Source: Mastigias papua (Eukaryota > Cnidaria > Scyphozoa > Rhizostomeae > Mastigiidae). From it: 64,000 nt of DNA. The notes below the pieces were generated by a model. It searched no databases. It worked only from the letters and a program-made list of their open reading frames with translations, and was not told the origin of the DNA. Shown piece by piece: positions 12,385 to 34,818 of this stretch. Position 1 is the stretch's first letter. Every line of letters begins with the position of its first letter. Location: NCBI GenBank assembly GCA_964019165.1, contig OZ025269.1:4527587-4591586 (forward strand), given 5' to 3'. The translations under genes and the position numbers were made by a program.

Positions 12385-12668
12385 TAATAGCAAAGGTAAA
12401 GGTAGAAGTTAGTCCCATATACGATTTCGTACGTTGGGGGGGGGGGGTGCCCGTTAGAAGGGACACTTATTCTGAGCCGCCAGCATAGTGAGGTAGGGTG
12501 GCCAGTTCCTTTCCTCGCCGCCTTTCTTCCCCAGTGTTGCCATTAGGTACCCATTTGCTGCTGGGTAAACAGTGAGCGAACATCCCAACTGTCATCCACG
12601 GGTTCGGCTCGAAACATCGATGTTTTCCTCAGCATTCAAGCGCTCTAACCACTTAGCCACTCGTCCAT
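12385..12668 (-). mobile_element. tRNA-derived SINE
   Basis: Read on the minus strand, the head near 12660 has a polymerase III A box (TGGCTAAGTGG) followed by a B-box-like GTTTCGAGCC about 50 bases on, as in Ser/Leu-type tRNAs. A body of about 200 bp follows and then a short repeated tail (TACCTTTACCTTTGCTA). A run of 12 G on the plus strand lies at 12436-12447. The element is inserted just past the LINE tail. Confidence 0.6.
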
Positions 12669-13369
12669 GTAAATGTAGCAGTACGGACAATAATGACAAT
12701 CATGGTAATTTTCATGTACTTTTGTTTCATTAATGTAACAATACGCAGCTCGTATCCCAATCTGGAACACCTTCAAAACAGCGTATTAGTACAGATCCAT
12801 CAGGAATATTGACTAACAGCACTATGGCCTGGGTGGTAAACAGGAAAATTGTGAACAATGCTATAGGCAACTCTTGCAATTAAATGATTTCCGATGACAG
12901 TCGGTGGGTAAAGATTAGGCAGCCAACTTACTTACTCACTTTACTTACTTGATTTATGACAGTAGCAACATATCCTATGATAAGGTGATAATTCATACAT
13001 CCACAGCTAAAAAGAGTTAAAATTAATTAAAGAGTGATTACTGGGGTAAAGAATTTACGACTTCTTAAAGAAAATCTTATTTCAATTGCTAGAAATACCA
13101 AATAAAGTAAAACTGGAACTCCGATATACTGCAAAGTGTTGCAGATACATTCATTTTCCATCACAACGGCTCAATTGATCAACACAAATACCTCACTTAC
13201 AACAACGGCATGAATCAAAAGAGAAACTGACAATGAACGACAATAATTATCAAAGCAGAGGTGCACTGGCCGTTCTGGTAATCGGGCAATCACCAAATGG
13301 GCCTTCCCGAAAATCATTCCAGCACAAATCTTGTTAAGATGCCTGGAATGAAGTCAAGTCGTCCCTGAA
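12669..13369. other. intergenic region 3' of GPCR D
   Basis: No gene is recognised. The stretch lies outside the duplicated block, so it is single-copy in the window. Confidence 0.4.
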
Positions 13370-14236
13370 TCAAAGTTTTGTTGATGATAATTGCATATCA
13401 GCAGTTGATGTTGATAAAGCGCGCATTGAGCTGAAGTAACTCTTAAAAAAGTATACAAATGGGTTAATCACAGAATTCAGGAGGAGCATAAGAGCTGGTG
13501 CAAATGAGACCCTTTCCGGTTGCCTGACCAAGAAATCAAAAGCCCGTGGGTATGTGCAAATGATGAAGGAAACCGTGACAATGCAACCAGTGAATAGTAC
13601 AGCTCTTTGCGATCTGTAAGGCCCTTGCACAAACACCATGAGGCCTCGTTTTCTAGTTGTGCTCTCCTTTCCGGCTGTAGCTGCTGTGAATAACCTCCGT
13701 TTGCATACTAGGTAAAATATGTGAAAATAAATCATCGTTATCAAAACTCCTTGAAATATAACAGATCCTTGTGTGATGCTGACTAAGCGCTTTAACTCTT
13801 TCGGCCTTTTCACTGCAACAAATCCGGAATATACCACAAAAATCAAAGTCAAAACCCACAGCAAAATAATAGAAATGTCTACACGCTTGCTGGTAAGAAT
13901 TACTCGGTGTTTTATTGGGTATTTCACAGCGATAAGCCTATCAACAGAAATTGCAAGAAGGTTTGCGATTGAAAATACCACAGATAGGCCTAGTATTCTA
14001 CCAGTAATGTCCATTGATAGCCATTCTAACAGTGAAGCTCTAGCAAATTTGCATAAGTTGAAGCCCAAACAAACTATCCCGATCAATGCATCCGAGAACG
14101 CAAGACTAAGCAGAAGTCTATCAAAATTCTTTCTCTTTTTAACCTTCACGATCAAGATTATTTCCACAATGTTGAACAACACTGCTCCGAATGCAACCAC
14201 AGTAAACGTAACATCTTGAATTCTCTCTTCCATCAT
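13370..14236 (-). CDS. rhodopsin-like GPCR D, intact copy
   Basis: A 288-residue intronless class A receptor of a second subfamily. TM2 has LSLAFSD (43-49). TM3 ends with DRL (99-101). The loop before TM6 has VQGPYRSQRAVLFTG. TM6 has CTYP (227-230) and TM7 has NPFVY (258-262). The cytoplasmic tail is longer than in A-C, about 24 residues, rich in Ser/Thr and ending STKL, which fits a class I PDZ-binding motif (inference). The start at 14236 begins MMEERIQ and is kept in the broken copy at 34818. The left breakpoint of the segmental duplication lies inside this gene near 13975, so only its N-terminal part was duplicated. Ligand unknown. Confidence 0.9.
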   Translation of the reverse strand: MMEERIQDVTFTVVAFGAVLFNIVEIILIVKVKKRKNFDRLLLSLAFSDALIGIVCLGFNLCKFARASLLEWLSMDITGRILGLSVVFSIANLLAISVDRLIAVKYPIKHRVILTSKRVDISIILLWVLTLIFVVYSGFVAVKRPKELKRLVSITQGSVIFQGVLITMIYFHIFYLVCKRRLFTAATAGKESTTRKRGLMVFVQGPYRSQRAVLFTGCIVTVSFIICTYPRAFDFLVRQPERVSFAPALMLLLNSVINPFVYFFKSYFSSMRALSTSTADMQLSSTKL

Positions 14237-17200
14237 CGTATCTCCTAAATTATGTCGTCAAAGGCACCAGTTTCACATCTATCCTGGAGTGTATGAAATG
14301 ACTTTCATTGACTTTTCGCAAACTGTTGCTTCTAGTTTTGCCATATATGTAGCCGTCCTAATCAAATCAAACAATCGTCGATCTTGTCCCCCTTTAGGTT
14401 CACATCCGTTCTGAATATTCTTGAAAAAAGAACAAATCCCTTTTCTAACATAGTCTTTGAATCAAATCTAGCTAGTAAAGCTGAAGCATGTCAAATGCAA
14501 AAAATGACACTATTAACTTAAATCTCCCAACAAAATATATCCAGAGTTGCTTATGTGAAGTTTCCAAGCAAAAAGAGAACCACCAGTCACTGCGTATGAA
14601 ATTTCAAAAGGGACGGAAAATCTCGATAATTTCCAGGAGAAACTTCAAAACGAGAATTGGTCATAATGAAACAAGAATTATACCAACTTCAAATAACACT
14701 GGAGTTTTCCTTGACACGAAGACTGATTAAAAATCTGACTTGCCCAACAAATTGCGTAATTCAATTAATGAAAATGAGTACAATGACCACAAATTAAACT
14801 CAGCGATTAGAATTGCCTCGAATCGAGCCTCCTTGAAGAAAACTTCAATAAACATGTTTACCGAAAGAAGGAACGCACTGAGAACACTATAGTTGAACCA
14901 GCCCTGCTAAAAAGTATAACCACTTTATCATCCCAAACTAAGTCAGCTTATTTGATCCGCATATTCCCTTCATTGCAAATAATTGAGCAAGTACGAAATC
15001 AAAATGAAATCAGGATGAATTTGAACAAGTTCATAATATTCCACAGCATTAGCAATAATTGGGACTTGGAGGATAGCATATCGCAAGTAAATGTGTGATC
15101 AGGTAAGTTGAGAATCACTCAACTCAGACGATGAATAACAGCAAATACTTACAATGTCGAGCATTAAACGTGCATGTAAAATAAAGAAACTATTAAAGAA
15201 CTAAAATGTCATCAAAAGAGGTACAAAACAAAGGAACTTTGAAATCTAGGCCTTGAGTTACGTTCTCTATAAGAAACATGACATATTTGCAATCGAGCTG
15301 GGTGGGGCAAACAAGGGTTCTATCTCAACTGTCTACCACAAAAGGGATACCTTTACTAATACAACTCGATTGAATAATCAGCCATTCAAACTCATCCGTA
15401 CACGTCCAAAACTTATCTACACACTCAAAACCAAACAAGTCTGTTTATAAAAGGAGTGGCAAACCTTCCAAGTCAAGAACAATTGCAAATCTCTAAAAAC
15501 GAAAGCTTACTCTACAGGCTCTAGTACCAAATCCCTGCGGCAAAAGTGCACTATATTTGAATATATTTAGAAAATAATTTCCATACTGTGTTCACAAAAA
15601 CTTCCATCCTTGCCTGGAGACTTGTTGTCGTCTAAATTATGCTCATCTGTTACTTTAACAGCTTGTGGAAATTTTTTATCGAACTACTGCAACAAGATGT
15701 TCTTATTTGAATGCTGAAATAATTTGTACGCAAAAAGGAAAAGCAAACCAAAAACTTATCTACTATATGGTTATGTAAGAACAACCAACTTTCTTTCCAG
15801 TCGCAGCGCTCTTTAATCATTTCGCAATGGGCTCTAAGTTTACTTCCATATCACTGACACGTGGGGCATGGGATGAGTTTTTTACCTGAAATACCTCAAA
15901 AATCTAAGGTAAGCACAAAAACCAGAAGGAAAATTTGCTGGAAGAATTCTTATTCAATAATTCGTAGTAAAACCAGACAGCAAAGTTTCCGTCAGAATCG
16001 GAGAATAGCATAACCTAATTCTAGCTCAAATGTCAACAGCTCGAGTTTTGATACACATGCAACTTTGAGTCATACTACCAAACGAGAGTAGCAGACTAAC
16101 ACAAGACCAATGTTCACTATTTCTGACTTTTGGGGATGACGAGCATTTGTTGCAATCGCCTTAAAATATTGACGATATTAAGAGGTTCGCTCGCAAAGAG
16201 AATTCACATGCAGAATGAAAAGACTAATCGTAGCGCTGCATTGCTCCAAAACCAATCGATGACGGAGCACAGATCCTGCACTAAAGGTGAATTCATTAAA
16301 AATTCTACAGAAATGCGATCGGTGTTGTCCGTCAGTCGGAAATAGCAGTTGTAGTTAGAATAGAATCAAATAATATGCAGTATGCAGTAAAAATATAACA
16401 TAACTTAAGGCAAAATAACACAACATAAACTAACATAACATGAAATAGAATAAAATTACATAACATAAAATAAAATAACATAAGATAATATAACAAAATG
16501 TATTATGCTATATTCAATTTCATATATGGTCAGCACACTACCATAGTAGAGACAGATGTACAACGAAGCTCATTTATCCCTACTGCGAATGGTACTGACA
16601 AACAGCAATACGATTGATTAAAATAGAGCAAAATATCTTCAAAGAAACTCCAATTTGAATACGATTTCTAATAAAGACTTGTTTTCACTAGTGGAGACCT
16701 AAACTACATATTAGACCACAAGCAACGAAGAAACGCCTACTTACTAACAATAGAGTGTACCACTCACATACAAAAATCTGCCATTTAATTGTCTCATGCC
16801 TGCTGCTTTCCTAATTGCTTCCTTTCAGTCATGATATCTGCAAACATCAAATATATTAATGTATGCCATAGAAGGCTAGAGTTTGTCATTAGACAGTGAT
16901 TTAATATAGAATGATGCGCCGCAATCAATGCTTATTTGTTCCCTGTTGATATTTGACAACAAGCAGAAGGTCCAGATAGGACATTGAATTCTAAAATAGT
17001 GAATCAATGACGAAAGCCGCTTCAGGATTCAAAGTGATTCTTGCCCAGCGTCAAACGCTCAGGAACTTACTGCAAAATAGAGTAAGTAACAAGAAGCGAC
17101 CAGGTGCTGTTTCTAAATTTTAAATAAAACCAAATGAAACCAAGTGCTTCCCGAGAACATAAGATGACTTGGAGGTACAACTGATCTACAAGAAACAAGT

Positions 17201-17497
17201 AATATACACTCAGAGGATCAATTTATTCTTGAAAAGATAGAGGAAGTGACCACAATGCTCAAAACCATCTTATTTGCGAGGCATTAGCAGCGAAAATACA
17301 GAGAGGTAGTACTACATTAGTATCAGCGCAAAATCTCGTATAACCCATGACTACCCAGTGTCCATAAAACTGCTAGTAAAGGCTCGCAGCCAGAAAAGTT
17401 TTTGCGACCATTGGAGACCAACCTGCTAAAGAGCAATCCTGATTCCACAGAACTTAATGAAGCAGAGCAAAAGAACTGGGCAACACACGATAGAAAT
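14237..17497. other. intergenic DNA between GPCR D and GPCR E, duplicated
   Basis: No gene is recognised. Its counterpart is 34819-38101. An 80-codon open frame at 14488-14730 is present in both copies, but most differences between the copies change the amino acid, so coding constraint is not supported. A stretch of about 185 bases inside it (14509-14693) is identical in both units. As the spacer between two divergent receptor genes it should contain both promoters, but none is identifiable. Confidence 0.5.
16370..16510. repeat. low-complexity (TAACATAAAA)-type array
   Basis: An imperfect array of ATAACATAAAATAAA-like units, also present in unit 2 at 36975-37115 with different unit counts. 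It is simple sequence. Confidence 0.8.
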
Positions 17498-18346
17498 ATG
17501 ATAATCGAAGAGCCAGGTAGAGAGCTCGTATTCATAATAGTCGCATTTCTAACTGCATTCCTAAATATAGCCGAAATCGTTCTTATAATTCGATGCAACA
17601 ATAGAAAAGCTTTCGACAAGCTCCTACTCAGCCTTGCTGTATCAGATGTACTGGTTGGCTTATCTATCGCGGCGCTCAAATCATTCGACCTCATAACACA
17701 TAATACGATAGATTGGCTAGGAGGGACAAGCTTTGCAAATATATTCGTATATTCGATAACATTTTCAATCTCAAATCTCCTTCTTATCACAATTGACAGA
17801 TTTTTGGCAGTACGATTCCCTATCAAACATCGAATGCTCGTAACTGAAGGACGGGTTAATAAAACCATAGTCATAGTCTGGGTTTTATGCCTGGTCTCCA
17901 TAGCTTTTTCCTTTGCCATGCATTTTAAAGGGCTGGAGAGCAATCTGGTACTACTCTATATAGCATCGGGATGTCTTCTACTATTCGGCATAGTTATAAC
18001 TATGGGGTACAGTGCAATTTTCTATATGATATGCAAACGAAAGATACAGAGGGCTGCTGGGAAAGAGGACAGGAAAATTACAGTTCGAAATTTTGCTTTT
18101 GCCTTCAAAGGATCCCAAATGGCTGAGAAAGGCGTTTTTGTAACAGGCGCTATTGTCAGCATGTCCTTCATCATTTGCACATATCCATTTGCAATTGAGT
18201 TCCTAATAATTAACAACGGTGACGATATATCAATTATATCTAGGCTGTTAATCCTGCTAAATTCTCTCCTAAATCCATTTGTATACTTTTTCAAGAGCTA
18301 CTTTACCTCACAGGGGGGTAGAACGGAGCCCATCGGTACAAGCTAG
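17498..18346 (+). CDS. rhodopsin-like GPCR E, unit 1 copy
   Basis: A 282-residue intronless class A receptor on the plus strand. It shows LSLAVSD in TM2 (44-50), DRF (100-102), a TM6 CTYP (227-230), NPFVY (259-263) and a tail ending TEPIGTS. The frame is open upstream to 17402. The Met at 17498 is chosen because the unit 2 copy has a one-base deletion just upstream that closes that longer frame, while both copies keep the 282-residue protein. The copy at 38102-38950 is about 90 percent identical (28 differences by eye), and 8 of the 28 fall in residues 133-154, the TM4 end and second extracellular loop. It lacks the TM3-ECL2 disulfide. Ligand unknown. Confidence 0.9.
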   Translation: MIIEEPGRELVFIIVAFLTAFLNIAEIVLIIRCNNRKAFDKLLLSLAVSDVLVGLSIAALKSFDLITHNTIDWLGGTSFANIFVYSITFSISNLLLITIDRFLAVRFPIKHRMLVTEGRVNKTIVIVWVLCLVSIAFSFAMHFKGLESNLVLLYIASGCLLLFGIVITMGYSAIFYMICKRKIQRAAGKEDRKITVRNFAFAFKGSQMAEKGVFVTGAIVSMSFIICTYPFAIEFLIINNGDDISIISRLLILLNSLLNPFVYFFKSYFTSQGGRTEPIGTS

Positions 18347-18680
18347 CATTCGCTACATAGCAACAAGGACCTAAAAGCGTGCAAGCTTTTGTGAAAAACC
18401 GCCTCAAACGTGCAGTTAATAAAGGATCATAACTTAGCAATCAGTTCGGCAAGTAATGAGAACAAAAGACTTATACTTAGTAAGAAGAAGTGGATTTCAA
18501 AAATATGCATTCTAATCTGGATAGCTGTTTCATTTTCATCGAAAAAGTAAAGAGAATGTAACGTCCAAAGCACATCCAATCAAATAATTATATCCCGCAC
18601 TGGACAACACAGCAATAAATCGTTGAAGGAAAAAGTCATAAGAAACAACGCACCACACCAGGTTCAAGCGCAATCAAAAA

Positions 18681-18969
<289 letters not shown>

Positions 18970-19275
18970 TTATTTAGTTATTGATCAAACAGTAATGTTA
19001 CTTTATACAGTAGTAAATCTGGAGTGGTAAAACCCAGACTCCCAGTACTTAACTTAACAATGGTGTGTCAAGACATGATGACAACATAACTTGTACAGTG
19101 ATTCGAAGGTTAGCAAAAGCACAGTTGTCAACTTAGTTCAGCCCATGTACATTACCTATTCAATCAAATCAAAATGCCTATACTGTATAAGATATATATC
19201 TTTAAAAGAATTTAGGCCAACCCTGTAGAGTATAACGTTGGTATACCTTGGCTACAGAGCAAAGGCTTTACATAG

Positions 19276-30859
<11,584 letters not shown>

Positions 30860-33229
30860 TGTGCTATTTCCTGGAGGATGAATAGGATAATTGGATTATA
30901 ATCTAAAGATGTGACTTATAAATTCCATAGGCAGTAGAATTTCTAAAAATAGCCTACATTATCTACATCACTATGATCTGTCCTAGCTAGCACAAGTCTA
31001 AGTGTCTTTATATTTGAGTTTAAAAGTAACGTTGTGTATAATGTTATCTCACTCACAAGGGGAATAAATTGAGGTTCAGGAAATAACAGTACCAAGCCAC
31101 ACAGCAAGCACAGCATACCTTCGTTTTCTCACGGTGATTGGTACCCAAATAGCATATTTACCCTTTCCTTGGGTCCCTTTTTTGGTTCTTAAGTTGTGCC
31201 GTGCAACCTCATATCGGCGCACAGTGATTACGAGGCCGATGTGGGTGTGTGGCATGGTGCAGCCGGAGATGCTCCTGTATAATGGAAATAGGTTATAATT
31301 CATTACCTCACCAAAATTGACTATTGTCCTTTGACTAATCGTGATATGCTGTACACATTTTTTATAAGAAATAAACTGCCTCCCATCAGCCTGGATGTTT
31401 TTTAATATTGTCTCCAATCCACTCTTAAATGTTTCTATCCTTCCCTATAGCAGCAAAGGACGCACGAGACGAAAAATTGAAGTTTTAGCTAAAAACATTT
31501 GACCGACGAGTGTTGTTTGTATGTTGTTTCCAGTTCAATTAAAAATTTTCTAGCAAAAACAGACGTGTCAAGTTTACTTTTGAAATCAGCCCGCCTGTGT
31601 TTTGCCCAATTTGAGCCTCATGTTTCTTATATACTTGTTTCTTACAGTACAAACGTGTAACCCTCGAAGGATTCTAGCTTATCAATTATAAATTATTGCC
31701 TGTACACGTATGTGTTATTAGACACTAAGGTCCTGTGCTGGCAGGCAGTTCTTAAACATTCTGGCCATTTTGCTATCAAAAGTTTCTTACATATTTCTTA
31801 AATTTCTCAAGAAATGCATTTTTTTAAACATGGTTCCAAGGTAAATTAATAGTTCACTCACATTCAATAAACGATGGTGTATTAAGTTCCTCAACACCCT
31901 TGCTCCACACAACTTACAAATAATGTTTCCCAGAAATTTTCACTACTCCACTGGCAGAAAAATACCCCAAAATGGGCAAATATTGTTCTCGTACAGCAGT
32001 GCAAAATTATGGAACAGCCTAATGGCTATCAATGTTCTTTCATTGTAAATATTCATTTTAGGTTCTGGAGTTCTTAATTAGCAATTTATAAAGATGTGCA
32101 ACCTATGATCTTGCTGGCCACAATCCCACATTTTTCAACTCTTTGTTACTCAAAGGTTTCTGAAAACAAAGCTAGTTATTGGTAGCAAGGTATAAATTAT
32201 TATATTTTAAACTTGTTTTACCTCCACTGTTCAACTTTGTTGTCATTGCTGTGTATCAATTTTCACATTGTGTCAAATATTTTGCATTGATTGGCTAGTT
32301 GTGTGTCATGTCATACAAATCTCAGATTCGTCCTTCTCTGGAGTACTGCTCCCATGTTTGGGGTGGTGCTCCCAGATCTTCTCTACATCTTCTTGACAAA
32401 GTCCAGTTCAAAGCCATTCGTCTCATAAATAATCCAAGTCTCACCAAATCTCTCCAATCTCTCTCTCATCGTAGTCTGGTTGCAGATCTGTCGATTTTCT
32501 ATCGATTTTTTCATGGACATTGCTCACTGGAAATCAAGAGTATTATTCCTGATCCCCAGAAACACGTTTGACCCACCAGAAGCTCTACTCAATCGCACCC
32601 TTTCCAAGTTATACTATCCAACCCACGAACTCTTCCCCTGTCAACTTTGGAACACCTTACTTTCCACTTCCATTTCTGAATCCTACAACTTATCTTGCTT
32701 CAAATCTAACATCAACAAACTGGATCTCATCTCCCTATTTAACTAAACTTCCTTTCTCTTTCTTCCTTTGTCAGGGCTTTGTTATAGGCTCTATTGGCCT
32801 TTCCCTGACATGCATACTAAAAAAAATGTGACTTTGCTGCTGTTGCATTGTGTACTATCGTCCTCATTTTTTTCCTTCAAGATGAAATGCTTCTGAGCTG
32901 ACATGTGGTCTTCTTAATACACAGTTTTTCCTTCGTGAATGTACCAAACTGCTAAAATCCACATACCAATTCTAAATAGTTATGCTCCCTCACTTTCATA
33001 TGAGAATTATGGAAAGATACTTGCATGTAGGGAAGGATAATAACACTCACAAAAGAAACTGAGTATATTTTTCAATTCATCCTGCACACATAAACAAGTA
33101 CAAATCAGCATAGCTTCTTATCTTCCAGCAAACAACAGCTACATTTTCATAAGTTACATAAGCACTGTTACAGAATGAGAGAGTAGTAAGCATCTGTGTA
33201 TGTATGAGACACTTAAGTCTTCCAAACAG
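30860..33229. other. intergenic DNA between NDUFAF7 and the MDH1 remnant
   Basis: This holds the likely NDUFAF7 promoter and the 3' UTR of the MDH1 remnant. The counterpart in unit 2 is 46391-47831. Around 31150-31260 the two units share a block with the GTGATTACGAGGCCGATG motif, which then diverges. Apart from the LINE fragment at 32225-32955 no gene is seen. Confidence 0.5.
32225..32955 (+). mobile_element. LINE 3' fragment, unit 1 only
   Basis: The C-terminal part of a non-LTR retrotransposon ORF2. It has RPSLEYCSHVWGG, then LDKVQFKAIRLINNP, and after a frame change near 32560 it has LWNTLL and SYNLSCFKSNINKLDL. Unit 2 jumps from the equivalent of 32224 to that of 32950, so the piece is either a post-duplication insertion or was lost from unit 2. 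A short TCCAC repeat at both edges is a weak candidate for a target duplication. Confidence 0.8.
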
Positions 33230-33410
33230 TCACTCTTGTTGATCAAGGAATGAAAAGGCATCGTGTCTCTCATTGAGTAATTCTTTTGCAGTAGCATCCA
33301 TTTTCTCGCTTGAGAAGTCACCAATTTGCAAACCTTCAACGATGCTGTACTGTCTATCAGCACCAATGGTGACAGGGAAGGAATGCACAGTGCCTTCTGG
33401 GATGCTATAT
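33230..33410 (-). pseudogene. MDH1: MDH1 3' remnant (last exon fragment)
   Basis: This encodes about the last 60 residues of cytosolic malate dehydrogenase, from YSIPEG to FLDQQE and the stop, closely matching the last exon of the complete gene at 47832-48050. Similarity ends abruptly near 33410, where LINE sequence begins, so no acceptor or upstream exons are present. It marks the right end of duplication unit 1. It has no promoter and cannot make enzyme. Confidence 0.93.
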
Positions 33411-34552
33411 GAGTAGTAGGCCTCCGTCGGTCCATGTTGACCATGGATTGTGATGCGCCCTAGCTGGCTGCTGCAGTAGGACCGCGGCTGGAACAGCTTC
33501 TGTTGTGACTGATGAGACCAACCCGGGATCGGCAGACCCTGCCACAGTGTGTGCAGGTGTGAGCAATCACCGAGTTGTCTCCTGAGATGCATGCCTTCCG
33601 TCTGGCTCTCTTGTCCTCTGCCTGGTTCAGGATCTTCTCCTCTCCCATCTTCAACTGCGTCTTGAAGATACCATGCCACCTGCTGTGGTCAGCTGCCATG
33701 GACTCCCAGCTCTAAGCTCCGAGCCTTCATGTCATGCTTACAGACATCCTTGTAGCGCAGCTTGGGCCGGCCAACAAGTCTTGTGCCAGACATTAGCTCA
33801 CCATATGATATCTTTTGGGATTCGGCCATCTTCCATCCGGCTAACATGACAAAGCCAGCGCAGCCTTCGCTGTCTGAGCAGCGTGTACATCGTGGGGAAG
33901 CCAGCACATGCGAGGACCTCTGTGTTTGGTACTTTGTCGCTCCATTTGATGTTGAGGATGTGGCAGAGGCAGCGCATGTGGAAACTGTTCAGTCTCTGCT
34001 CCTGCCTTGCACATGTTGTCCATGCCTGACCGCCATACAGAAGAATGTTTCTGATGCAGGCATTGTACACTGCCATCTTGGTCATGGTTGACAGCTTGGA
34101 GGTCTCCCAGACATGTGTGGTGAGCTGACCAAGTGTTGTTGCAGCCTTCCCGATGTGCCAGTTGACTTCCACATCAAGGGACAGGTTGTCGGTGATAGTG
34201 CACCCAAGGTACGTGAATTGGTGTACAACTCCTAGTTCGTACTTGTCAATGGTGGTGACAGGTGGTGTTTCCATACCCAGGGCCAGCACATTAGTCTTCC
34301 TCAGGCTGATTGTGAGCCCAAAGTCGCCCAAAGTCTTTGCAGGGTTCGGAAAACCTGTCCATGAGTATTTGAAGGTCTTGAATTGTATGAGTGGTAACAG
34401 CAGCGTCATCAGCAAACAGCAGGTCTCTAACAGTGATCTTACAAACTTTGGTCTTTGCTCTCAGCCTTGCAAGGTTGAACAATCTCCCATCTGATCTGGT
34501 GTGCAGGTACAGGCCTTCTGTGGCAGTCCAAAATGCGTGCTTCAGGAGCAGG
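33411..34552 (-). mobile_element. 5'-truncated LINE at the tandem-duplication junction
   Basis: On the minus strand the element enters within the RT domain. LLFADDAAV (catalytic FADD) is near 34430 and LGLTISL-type RT sequence follows after a frameshift. Then come a thumb/C-terminal region with RRLRWLCHVSRMEDGRIPKD near 33810, GRPKLRYKDVCKHDMK near 33760, and a C-terminal zinc-finger-like Cys/His motif (CTHCGRVC followed by a His and Cys) near 33540. Several frameshifts inactivate it. It fills exactly the space between the MDH1 remnant and the broken GPCR D copy. No other copy lies at either parental site. Confidence 0.88.
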
Positions 34553-34818
34553 AAGAATACCACTGATAGGCCTAGTACTCTACGAGTAATGTCAATTGAT
34601 AGCCATTCTAACACCGGAGCTCTGGCAAATTTGCATATATTGAAGCCCACACAAGCTCTTCCGATCAATGCATCCGAGACGGCAAGACTAAGCAAAAGTC
34701 TATCAAAATTCTTTCTCTTTCTAACCTTCACGATCAAGATTATTTCCACAATGTTGAACAACACAGCTCCGAATGCAACCACAGTAAACGTAACATCTTG
34801 AATTCTCTCTTCCATCAT
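34553..34818 (-). pseudogene. GPCR D 5' remnant (TM1 to TM3)
   Basis: The first 88 or so codons of GPCR D, starting MMEERIQ and running to LGLSVVF in TM3, with a few substitutions (for example LAVSD for LAFSD). The gene is cut at the duplication breakpoint; its start side and upstream DNA are kept. The reading frame does not stop at the junction. It continues into the adjoining LINE for about 87 more codons to 34291, through the FADD motif, giving a 175-codon chimeric frame. Confidence 0.92.

Noticed and set aside
14488..14730. 80-codon frame conserved in both duplication units (second copy 35070-35312)
   Set aside because: Conservation follows from the recent duplication. Of about seven base differences most change the amino acid, and no family is recognisable.
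17402..17497. N-terminal extension of GPCR E by 32 residues
   Set aside because: The unit 2 copy has a one-base deletion there, and the extension does not resemble a receptor N terminus.
33762..34091. Plus-strand open frames over 33762-34801
   Set aside because: They are shadows of the minus-strand LINE and GPCR remnant.
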